Positions 57,401 through 64,000 of a stretch of 64,000 bases of DNA are shown one piece after another. The translations under genes and the position numbers were made by a program. The stretch comes from Bolinopsis microptera (lineage: Eukaryota > Ctenophora > Tentaculata > Lobata > Bolinopsidae): contig NC_087078.1 in the NCBI RefSeq assembly GCF_026151205.1, positions 1,030,175 to 1,094,174 on the forward strand, given 5' to 3'. Under the pieces are notes generated by a model that did not search any database, was not told the DNA's origin, and worked only from the letters and a program-made list of their open reading frames with translations. How positions within the stretch are numbered: the first letter of the stretch is position 1; every line of letters begins with the position of its first letter.

Positions 57401-60348
57401 TCATGTCACTTCATATTGTCTTTTTTCATTTCTAAGGTAATCAAACTTATTTAATAATTGAGTTATCCGTGGGGACACAATATTACTCCTCAAACAATGG
57501 TTTGCGTCTATAAGTCTATAAAAGATCATTTTATATTGGCCATCATTGTGTTGCTGTTTGATTAAGAGGCAATCCAGAAATCCTGTGCAGCAATTTTACT
57601 ATTGCTTTTATCGCTTACTCATTTGTCGTCGTGGCACGACTCGTGCCTGTATGACTTTATTTTATTTGTCAGCAAAAACCACATACAGACTTTGCAGAAT
57701 GACAGTTTTCTGTAAGCTACATCTTATCTGAAAGTAACAATAAAAGCCAATTACAAAAGCTAAAAGTAAACCCACCGGACACAGTCTGGAGATGTTACAA
57801 AAGCTAAAAGTAAACCCACCGGACACAGTCTGGAGATGTTACAAAAGCTAAAAGTAAACCCACCGGACACAGTCTGGAGATGTTACAAAAGCTAAAAGTA
57901 AACCCACCGGACACAGTCTGGAGATGTTACAAAAGCTAAAAGTAAACCCACCAGACACAGTCTGGAGATGTTACAAAAGCTAAAAGTAAACCCACCAGAC
58001 ACAGTCTGGAGATGTTACAAAAGCTAAAAGTAAACCCACCGGACACAGTCTGGAGATGTTACAAAAGCTAAAAGTAAACCCACCAGACACAGTCTGGAGA
58101 TGTTACAAAAGCTAAAAGTAAACCCACCAGACACAGTCTGGAGATGTTACAAAAGCTAAAAGTAAACCCACCGGACACAGTCTGGAGATGTTACAAAAGC
58201 TAAAGTAAACCCACCAGACACAGTCTGGAGATGTTACAAAAGCTAAAAGTAAACCCACCAGACACAGTCTGGAGATGTTACAAAAGCTAAAAGTAAACCC
58301 ACCAGACACAGTCTGGAGATGTTACAAAAGCTAAAAGTAAACCCACCGGGCACAGTCTGGAGATGTTACAAAAGCTAAAAGTAAACCCACCGGACACAGT
58401 CTGGAGATGTTACAAAAGCTAAAAGTAAACCCACCGGACACAGTCTGGAGATGTTACAAAAGCTAAAAGTAAACCCACCGGACACAGTCTGGAGATGCTA
58501 CAAAAGCTAAAAGTAAACCCACCGGACACAGTCTGGAGATGTTACAAAAGCTAAAAGTAAACCCACCGGACACAGTCTGGAGATGTTACAAAAGCTAAAA
58601 GTAAACCCACCGGACACAGTCTGGAGATGTTACAAAAGCTAAAAGTAAACCCACCGGACACAGTCTGGAGATGTTACAAAAGCTAAAAGTAAACCCACTG
58701 GGCACAGTCTGGAGATATTACAAAAGCTAAAAGTAAACCCACCAGACACAGTCTGGAGATGTTACAAAAGCTAAAAGTAAACCCACCGGACACAGTCTGG
58801 AGATGTTACAAAAGCTAAAAGTAAACCCACCGGACACAGTCTGGAGATGTTACAAAAGCTAAAAGTAAACCCACCGGACACAGTCTGGAGATGTTACAAA
58901 AGCTAAAAGTAAACCCACTGGGCACAGTCTGGAGATGTTACAAAAGCTAAAAGTAAACCCACCAGACACAGTCTGGAGATGTTACAAAAGCTAAAAGTAA
59001 ACCCACCAGACACAGTCTGGAGATGTTACAAAAGCTAAAAGTAAACCCACCAGACACAGTCTGGAGATGCTACAAAAGCTAAAAGTAAACCCACCGGACA
59101 CAGTCTGGAGATGTTACAAAAGCTAAAAGTAAACCCACCGGACACAGTCTGGAGATGTTACAAAAGCTAAAAGTAAACCCACCGGACACAGTCTGGAGAT
59201 GTTACAAAAGCTAAAAGTAAACCCACCAGACACAGTCTGGAGATGTTACAAAAGCTAAAAGTAAACCCACCAGACACAGTCTGGAGATGTTACAAAAGCT
59301 AAAAGTAAACCCACCAGACACAGTCTGGAGATGTTACAAAAGCTAAAAGTAAACCCACCGGACACAGTCTGGAGATGTTTTAGTTACAAAAGCTAAAAGT
59401 AAACCCACCGGACACAGTCTGGAGATGTTACAAAAGCTAAAAGTAAACCCACCGGACACAGTCTGGAGATGTTTTCTCATCCTCTGAAACTCCTCGAACA
59501 TCCGATCACAGGTATCCTGAGTCTTCTCTATATGTTCCCTCAAACTCCTGTCCCCAGAACCACTGTCCACTATGTAACCGTTCTGGTAGAGAGTGGGGGC
59601 GTGGTAACCGTTAGTGTACCCCGCTTTTAGCTCATCACAGTGGGGCACTTCGTTGTTGGGGATATCCGAACTAGCTTCCGAGCTGGGGCGATTAGTTGGT
59701 TAATTGGTGGTTAATTGGTGGTTAATTGGTGGTTAATTGGCTAATCAGTTGGTTAATTGGTATTTGATAGGACCAAGGTCGTTTCCGTTTTTCAGTTTTA
59801 CTGTTTGCCAAGGGTACAGTTAAGCACTAACCACTATTTTAACCACTATTAACCCCTTTTAATTAACTTCCCACAACTTCAGTGATAGTTTATAAGTCTA
59901 TGTTACAGTAATTAAGCATACTTAGCAGTTCTCATTTAATTGTGGGTATGTTTAATTAATTTTTCAGTTAGAGACTAATTCCGAAAACTAATTTTTTAAA
60001 AGACGCATCTTAACATAACGTAAAATCTAGTCTTGCCATGTTTTTCTCTGTAGTTGTGAGGTGTTATTATAAAGTTATAAGGTATTATTATGAACTTTTA
60101 CTAGTTACCACTGGTTACCACTAGTTACTACTGGATAGTTGCCAATAGTTACCACTAGTTACCACAAGTTCCCACCTACCAGTTATCATTAGCCAGGTCA
60201 CTGTTACTCAAGTGCCACTCTGTCATTTCATCGTACGAGTGGAGCATTCTGTGTCCGACGCGCTGCGGGCCCGGCGCGCACTCCACGCTCCAGTCGCACT
60301 TTGCAACACATTCTTGCACGTTTGGGGAAACCGGCTCCGAGCTCACAT
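39164..60348 (-). CDS. Coiled-coil protein with a PH-like domain start (partial, unidentified)
   Basis: Seven exons join in frame: 60180-60348, 59453-59682, 51144-51318, 42104-42272, 41624-41672, 41167-41316 and 39164-39354. The first has phase 1, so earlier exons lie to the right. The last ends at a strong donor (ACT|GTAAGT), so the gene continues left. A possible next exon, 38894-38988, would add SKVVVQLKEATFLKPH, but its acceptor is weak. Order: acidic/Ser-rich linker (YDEMTEWHLSNSDLANDN), an EHIEKTQDTCDRMFEEFQ helix, a Ser-rich linker, a basic patch (KKTKSSARLFAKRSQK), a heptad-like coiled coil (LAVLRTQMLDKNEEIEQLQ through DDLSEQLSRLQSLNRSL), and KYGFLNRSS, then RPWKRRLAVLDNNNLSIYK, which fits the first strands of a PH domain. 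PH domains usually bind phosphoinositides or proteins. I cannot name the family. Confidence 0.75.
39547..40791. mobile_element. Poly(G)-ended transposon with 8-bp target duplication
   Basis: Flanked by GCTGGTCC on both sides (39539-39546 and 40792-40799). It begins with about 14 G and ends with about 14 C, so the terminal repeats start with a homopolymer. Next to each end lies a nearly identical ~105-bp module (ATGGCATAAAATGGCATAAA, CCCATGAGTAATTCTCC) that is itself palindromic and present in direct orientation at both ends. The middle is a further inverted pair (about 40070-40250 with 40420-40615; GGCAGGCCTCCCCTTTGC). Short mirrored ORFs here reflect the arms, not genes. It lies in an intron of the coiled-coil/PH gene. 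Confidence 0.9.
41690..41780. repeat. (CTCACAGACT)n minisatellite before an acceptor
   Basis: About seven degenerate 10-bp units, starting roughly 20 nt upstream (transcript sense) of the acceptor of the exon at 41624-41672. Confidence 0.75.
41916..41947. repeat. (GA)n microsatellite
   Basis: GAGAGA run with one AAA interruption, in an intron. Confidence 0.9.
42410..42470. repeat. (GTGAAA)n microsatellite
   Basis: About nine GTGAAA units. Shorter runs of the same hexamer touch donors at 18480-18543, 42080-42103 and 51090-51143. Confidence 0.9.
42795..42903. repeat. 12-bp ACGCTTAGCAAC array
   Basis: About eight copies in the 8.9-kb intron of the coiled-coil/PH gene. The core CGCTTAGCAAC is the same as in the COG2 stop-codon array at 9617-9727. 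Confidence 0.9.
42904..44620. other. Intron DNA, nothing recognised
   Basis: AT-rich intron sequence of the coiled-coil/PH gene. CGCGCTGTCTTTA at about 43680 recurs at about 44833, so transposon-derived DNA is likely, but no ends were found. Confidence 0.4.
44621..44715. repeat. Duplicated GATGTCCTGTATTATAGTAA unit
   Basis: Two tandem copies of a ~45-bp unit ending in TATATAC. Confidence 0.7.
44886..44990. repeat. Hairpin with CTTGGCACA...TGTGCCAAG stem
   Basis: CTTGGCACATTAAACCGGT faces ACCGGTGTGCCAAG around GGTATTAAACCCCC, with outer GATGTAGGTGATCA/TGATGATG partial pairing. A small fold-back; nothing coding. Confidence 0.5.
45462..45790. mobile_element. MITE-like long inverted repeat
   Basis: Left arm TCTTTCATTCAAATTTCTGA, TTGTTTCTGAATAAACTCAG and AACGATCAAGATTCACAGTA is mirrored by the right arm ending ATTTGAATGAAAGA. 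The left arm has an extra ~65 bp not present on the right, probably a later insertion or a deletion in the other arm. No target duplication resolved. Confidence 0.7.
46312..46885. repeat. 12-bp TAGTGTAGTAAC array with scattered CACGTG
   Basis: About 46 units. Five positions have the variant TAGCACGTG(T/G)TG, creating CACGTG. ORFs of VTTL or SYYT repeats on the minus strand are artefacts of a unit divisible by three. Confidence 0.96.
46886..47057. other. Spacer between two arrays
   Basis: Unremarkable AT-rich intron DNA. Confidence 0.4.
47058..47665. repeat. 20-bp GTATTACTGTACCACGTGCA array
   Basis: About 29 units, each with CACGTG. Some junctions carry an extra GTCGTGC, and single-base variants (TAGTG, TACGG) mark sub-blocks. 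Reading frames through it are artefacts. Confidence 0.97.
47666..48974. other. Intron DNA, nothing recognised
   Basis: AT-rich. A short AGTAGTACAGTAGTACAG run lies near 48855. No coding exon of the flanking gene was found. Confidence 0.4.
48975..49095. repeat. 34-bp minisatellite
   Basis: Three and a half copies of GGTAAATGTAGAAGATTCTC plus AGTGTTGATTTGCA. Confidence 0.9.
49528..49576. repeat. 14-bp GGGGTTGGGGTGCG array
   Basis: Three to four copies; G-rich, with possible quadruplex-forming spacing. Confidence 0.85.
49577..51029. other. Intron DNA, nothing recognised
   Basis: Contains a duplicated CAGAACACAGTTATCATGG (about 50508-50547) and a CCATGGTTACAG palindrome-type site near 50377. 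No exon or transposon end was identified. Confidence 0.4.
51030..51150 (-). repeat. Triplicated 5' splice site
   Basis: In transcript sense the true donor ACCAG|GTTAGTTTCAC (51143) is followed by a second copy, GCCAG|GTTAGTTTCAC (about 51115), and a third, ACCAG|GTTAGATC (about 51036), each followed or preceded by GTGAAA/GATAGT hexamers. The exon at 51144-51318 uses the first in phase with the next exon. Confidence 0.75.
51704..52951 (+). pseudogene. 5'-truncated LINE reverse transcriptase
   Basis: A 415-codon frame covers the end of a non-LTR reverse transcriptase. Residues about 52-61 MGIDMSSAFD hold the first catalytic Asp, FQGDCLSGCLFTL follows, and EYADDVDF at 159-166 holds the catalytic pair. 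Then come the thumb and a C-terminal region (VHRRHLRTILNIKYPG, RSRWRMLGHVLRG, GRRGRPQSN). The fingers region and endonuclease are missing. No stop interrupts it, so it is a recent copy. The ATG is an accident: AT comes from the target site and G from the element. Family not assigned; it differs clearly from the 14-17 kb LINE. Confidence 0.85.
51706..53048 (+). mobile_element. Recent 5'-truncated LINE insertion
   Basis: A ~12-bp target duplication TAATTGCTAAAT flanks it (51694-51705 and 53049-53060). The 3' end is a short TAA tandem tail (ATAATAATAATAA), not poly(A). Inserted in the intron between exons 59453-59682... and 41k of the coiled-coil/PH gene, specifically upstream of the exon at 51144-51318, antisense to that gene. 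Confidence 0.88.
53061..54186. other. Intron DNA with a degenerate duplication
   Basis: TGCAGTGTGAAGTCCTCCTG with CAAATCACATAC at about 53167 recurs as a diverged copy at about 53632. No gene seen. Confidence 0.45.
54187..54750. repeat. 11-bp TATCGTTACAG array
   Basis: About 51 nearly identical copies; only one visible variant (GTTAAAG near 54317). The homogeneity indicates recent expansion or conversion. Confidence 0.97.
54968..55206. repeat. 18-bp CACGTGACTGGAGGGAAC array
   Basis: About 13 copies, alternating in the first half with an inverted ACCACGTGGTTACC segment. Each carries CACGTG. Confidence 0.95.
55265..55341 (+). other. Possible first exon with a strong donor
   Basis: ATGTTTCAAACTATCAG|GTAAGTGACTG on the plus strand at 55325-55352 is a perfect donor context after a short ATG-led frame, antisense to the coiled-coil/PH gene. 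No following exon was recognised, so it may be chance. Confidence 0.2.
55342..55760. other. Intron DNA, nothing recognised
   Basis: A (AGT)n run at 55399-55420 only. Confidence 0.4.
55765..55875 (+). mobile_element. tRNA-derived SINE-like element
   Basis: An A-box-like GTGCGCGGCTGGTAATC is followed by a B-box GGTTGCGAGTTCGAGCCTGG, then a short body and an (ACT)n tail (about 55852-55870). Promoter boxes plus simple-repeat tail are typical of tRNA-derived SINEs. The acceptor stem does not close, so it is not a working tRNA gene. Confidence 0.55.
56274..56615 (-). CDS. Unidentified ~110-codon ORF
   Basis: Open from about 56615 and ending in TAG/TGA-side stop at 56274, with protein-like composition (LTGLDKLNRLIILNKGLPP, NGNGIFIPYCARGRAKLN, KAVELIHATIKAASQRKAK). 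No ATG near its start and no convincing splice sites. It could be a decayed retrogene or a transposon piece. Not assigned to the surrounding gene. Confidence 0.3.
56715..56945. repeat. 22-bp TCTGTGTGTATCTAGATACC array
   Basis: About ten copies; each contains the palindrome GTATCTAGATAC (variant GTATCCAGATAC). Confidence 0.93.
56946..57750. other. Intron DNA, nothing recognised
   Basis: Short ORFs only (for example 57546-57731) without supporting signals. Confidence 0.4.
57751..59471 (-). repeat. 44-bp minisatellite carrying an exon end and its 5' splice site
   Basis: About 39 copies. In transcript sense each unit reads CATCTCCAGACTGTGTCCG then GTGGGTTTACTTTTAG and CTTTTGTAA. The first copy is the real 3' end of the exon at 59453-59682 (HLQTVS, donor G|GTGGGT, phase 1, matching the next exon at 51318). 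Variants alter the base before the donor (TCCG, TCTG, CCCG). One unit has a small insertion near 59380. Read-through would meet a stop within about three units because 44 is not a multiple of three. Confidence 0.95.
59695..59745. repeat. 13-bp GGTTAATTGGT repeats before an acceptor
   Basis: Four copies of GGTTAATTGGTGG, directly upstream (transcript sense) of the acceptor of exon 59453-59682. Confidence 0.9.
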
Positions 60349-60384
60349 CTGAAGTTTTGTCAATGTTAAGAGGAGTTTAGTTTA

Positions 60385-60560
60385 GTTAGTTATTTGAGTT
60401 AGGTAACTTATATTAGTTTAAGGTATTCGAGTTATGTAACTTAGTTTTAAGGTATTTGAGTTATATAACTTAGTTTTAAGGTATTTGAGTTATTTCACAA
60501 AGTTTAAGGTATTTGAGTTAGGTATCTCAGTTTTAAGGTATTTGAGTTATTTCACAAAGT
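60385..60560. repeat. ~30-bp AAGGTATTTGAGTTAT repeats
   Basis: Five to six degenerate copies in the intron upstream of exon 60180-60348. Confidence 0.85.
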
Positions 60561-61013
60561 TTTTAGGAAAGGAAATATATCGTCAGTCTTATTGTATTGT
60601 ATTCCCACCATTTTGACAAACAGTCAGTATTTATACAGATATAGTACGCGGTTCAGCACATAATGTAAGACTCGTATGATATTATGACACGCTTAGAGAG
60701 GTTAAGGCACACTATCTGCTGACACAACAACAGATAACATAAATAATTCTTCTCAATAACACACAGTCACTCCTTATTTTCTCAATTTAATTTTCTGATT
60801 TCTTAAATTAAATTAGCTTCCCCACTACAAGTATAGGTTAAATACCACTGGACACGCTGTAATTGTGGGTATGAGATCACATAGGTGTAAAGTTACTGAA
60901 TACCTACCACGAGCAACCCCCGACTCAGCTGTCAACTGTTTGTGCTGTCAAATTCCTCCTTTATTGACCCGCTTACATCATCCAGCATATTCTCTTGCAG
61001 AACTAAGAGCTCT
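60561..61013. other. Unassigned DNA
   Basis: A candidate minus-strand donor GAT|GTAAGC near 60980 could end a small upstream exon of the coiled-coil/PH gene, but no good acceptor or phase support exists. Confidence 0.25.
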
Positions 61014-61104
61014 AGCGATACCAGATATAACCTTATACTCGTATAGCTACCATATTGGTAAAGATACCAGATATAATACCTTATACTCGTATAGCTACCA
61101 TATT
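61014..61104. repeat. Tandem duplication of ~45 bp
   Basis: GATACCAGATATAA(TA)CCTT, then CGTATAGCTACCATATTGGT, occurs twice. Confidence 0.9.
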
Positions 61105-61265
61105 GGTAAAGGCCGGGGTATAGAAGAGCGCTGAGATAATATGCCCCGATAAATTGGAGACAATTTATCCGTGTGTTCACAATAGCACGGGACCTTGGAG
61201 AAGTTACTGGTTTAACCATTGTAATAAGTGTCGGGTGTAGAACCTTGGTCTAGAACCTCCCCAAG

Positions 61266-64000
61266 TCTAACCATCTGTTCGCTGATTGGTTCATACCAGT
61301 CATGTGTTACAAGTCTGCACGCTGATTGGTTTATACCAGTCATGTGTTACAAGTCTGCACGCTGATTGGTTTATACCAGTCATGTGTTACAAGTCTGCAC
61401 GCTGATTGGTTTATACCAGTCATGTGTTACAAGTCTGCACGCTGATTGGTTTATACCAGTCATGTGTTACAAGTCTGCACGCTGATTGGTTTATACCAGT
61501 CATGTGTTACAAGTCTGCACGCTGATTGGTTTATACCAGTCATGTGTTACAAGTCTGCACGCTGATTGGTTTATACCAGTCATGTGTTACAAGTCTGCAC
61601 GCTGATTGGTTTATACCAGTCATGTGTTACAAGTCTGCACGCTGATTGGTTTATACCAGTCATGTGTTACAAGTCTGCACGCTGATTGGTTTATACCAGT
61701 CATGTGTTACAAGTCTGCACGCTGATTGGTTTATACCAGTCATGTGTTACAAGTCTGCACGCTGATTGGTTTATACCAGTCATGTGTTACAAGTCTGCAC
61801 GCTGATTGGTTTATACCAGTCATGTGTTACAAGTCTGCACGCTGATTGGTTTATACCAGTCATGTGTTACAAGTCTGCACGCTGATTGGTTTATACCAGT
61901 CATGTGTTACAAGTCTGTTCGCTGATTGGTTTATACCAGTCATGTGTTACAAGTCTGCACGCTGATTGGTTTATACCAGTCATGTGTTACAAGTCTTCAC
62001 GCTGATTGGTTTATACCAGTCATGTGTTACAAGTCTGCACGCTGATTGGTTTATACCAGTCATGTGTTACAAGTCTGCACGCTGATTGGTTTATACCAGT
62101 CATGTGTTACAAGTCTGCACGCTGATTGGTTTATACCAGTCATGTGTTACAAGTCTGCACGCTGATTGGTTTATACCAGTCATGCGTTACAAGTCTTCAC
62201 GCTGATTGGTTTATACCAGTCATGTGTTACAAGTCTGCACGCTGATTGGTTTATACCAGTCATGTGTTACAAGTCTGCACGCTGATTGGTTTATACCAGT
62301 CATGTGTTACAAGTCTGCACGCTGATTGGTTTAAACCAGTCATGTGTTACAAGTCTGCACGCTGATTGGTTTATACCAGTCATGTGTTACAAGTCTGCAC
62401 GCTGATTGGTTTATACCAGTCATGTGTTACAAGTCTGCACGCTGATTGGTTTATACCAGTCATGTGTTACAAGTCTGCACGCTGATTGGTTTATACCAGT
62501 CATGTGTTACAAGTCTGCACGCTGATTGGTTTATACCAGTCATGTGTTACAAGTCTGCACGCTGATTGGTCTATACCAGTCATGTGTTACAAGTCTTCAC
62601 GCTGATTGGTTTATACCAGTCATGTGTTACAAGTCTTCACGCTGATTGGTTTATACCAGTCATGTGTTACAAGTCTGCACGCTGATTGGTTTATACCAGT
62701 CATGTGTTACAAGTCTGCACGCTGATTGGTTCAGCGCTGTCATGTGTTACAAGTCTGCACGCTGATTGGTTCAGCGCTGTCATGTGTTACAAGTCTTCAC
62801 GCTGATTGGTTTATACCAGTCATGTGTTACAAGTCTGCACGCTGATTGGTTTATACCAGTCATGTGTTACAAGTCTGCACGCTGATTGGTTTATACCAGT
62901 CATGTGTTACAAGTCTGCACGCTGATTGGTTTATACCAGTCATGTGTTACAAGTCTGCACGCTGATTGGTTTATACCAGTCATGTGTTACAAGTCTGCAC
63001 GCTGATTGGTTTATACCAGTCATGTGTTACAAGTCTTCACGCTGATTGGTTTATACCAGTCATGTGTTACAAGTCTGCACGCTGATTGGTTTATACCAGT
63101 CATGTGTTACAAGTCTGCACGCTGATTGGTTTATACCAGTCATGTGTTACAAGTCTGCACGCTGATTGGTTTATACCAGTCATGTGTTACAAGTCTGCAC
63201 GCTGATTGGTTTATACCAGTCATGTGTTACAAGTCTTCACGCTGATTGGTTCATACCAGTCATGTGTTACAAGTCTGCACGCTGATTGGTTTATACCAGT
63301 CATGTGTTACAAGTCTGCACGCTGATTGGTTTATACCAGTCATGTGTTACAAGTCTGCACGCTGATTGGTTTATACCAGTCATGTGTTACAAGTCTGCAC
63401 GCTGATTGGTTTATACCAATCATGTGTTACAAGTCTGCACGCTGATTGGTTTATACCAGTCATGTGTTACAAGTCTTCACGCTGATTGGTTTATACCAGT
63501 CATGTGTTACAAGTCTGCACGCTGATTGGTTTATACCAGTCATGTGTTACAAGTCTGCACGCTGATTGGTTTATACCAGTCATGTGTTACAAGTCTTCAC
63601 GCTGATTGGTTTATACCAGTCATGTGTTACAAGTCTGCACGCTGATTGGTTTATACCAGTCATGTGTTACAAGTCTGCACGCTGATTGGTTTATACCAGT
63701 CATGTGTTACAAGTCTGCACGCTGATTGGTTTATACCAGTCATGTGTTACAAGTCTTCACGCTGATTGGTTTATACCAGTCATGTGTTACAAGTCTGCAC
63801 GCTGATTGGTTTATACCAGTCATGTGTTACAAGTCTGCACGCTGATTGGTTTATACCAGTCATGTGTTACAAGTCTTCACGCTGATTGGTTTATACCAGT
63901 CATGTGTTACAAGTCTGCACGCTGATTGGTTTATACCAGTCATGTGTTACAAGTCTGCACGCTGATTGGTTTATACCAGTCATGTGTTACAAGTCTGCAC
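61266..64000. repeat. 40-bp satellite running off the window
   Basis: About 68 copies of a unit with GCTGATTGGTTTATACCAGT followed by a CATGTGTTACAAG part. Few variants: GTCTTCAC for GTCTGCAC in scattered units, and TCAGCGCTGT in two neighbouring units (about 62731-62780). It contains a CCAAT box (ATTGG) and an E-box-like CATGTG. No unique spacers, so not a CRISPR. Both the true size and the right border are unknown. Confidence 0.97.

Noticed and set aside
57751-59471. CRISPR-like regular array
   Set aside because: Repeats are directly joined with no unique spacers, in an animal gene; it is a minisatellite.
61266-64000. CRISPR-like regular array
   Set aside because: Continuous 40-bp units without spacers.

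Overview
The window is nuclear DNA of an animal. Genes are split by GT-AG introns, codons and gene content are metazoan (a Golgi tether subunit and a TMEM184/OSTalpha-type membrane protein), and the transposons are animal types: CR1/Jockey-like LINEs, a pogo/Tigger-like DNA element, fold-back MITEs and a tRNA-like SINE. It is AT-rich with unusually many minisatellites. I cannot place the species. An invertebrate or an early-branching marine animal is plausible, but that is a guess.

Layout. 1-402: last exon of a plus-strand gene with an acidic tail. 403-8800: intergenic DNA with a decayed pogo-like transposon (2790-3654), a GGGA microsatellite, a ~334-bp satellite and several MITEs. 8832-9206: a small intronless plus-strand gene for a two-helix membrane protein. 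9705-22875: a complete minus-strand COG2 gene whose 16 exons I reconstructed with consistent phases (2061 nt, 686 aa). One of its introns holds a huge GGAGGAGTGGGGAGG-type array split by a 3.1-kb LINE. 23504-28210: a 4.7-kb palindromic element with an exact 8-bp target duplication, full of the 18-bp palindrome AAGCGCTTATAAGCGCTT. 28775-32170: a complete nine-exon minus-strand TMEM184C-like gene (1203 nt, 400 aa). 32.2-38.9 kb: intergenic DNA with hairpin elements, including a three-leaf cloverleaf. About 39-60.4 kb: a minus-strand gene, seven supported exons, for a coiled-coil protein with the start of a PH-like domain. Its large introns carry many tandem arrays and a 5'-truncated LINE. 61.27-64.0 kb: a 40-bp satellite that runs off the window.

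Main observation. Many arrays lie on gene-structure landmarks rather than at random. A 21-bp array repeats the COG2 stop codon. A 44-bp array of about 39 copies repeats an exon end with its 5' splice site. A 2.85-kb polypyrimidine array (in transcript orientation) abuts a COG2 3' splice site. Another donor is present three times, and a 9-bp array runs up to the COG2 start codon. Separately, several unrelated arrays, and one coding sequence, share the E-box palindrome CACGTG.

The genes are not an operon or pathway. COG2 acts in retrograde traffic within the Golgi, TMEM184C is a multi-pass membrane protein, and the coiled-coil/PH gene is unidentified.
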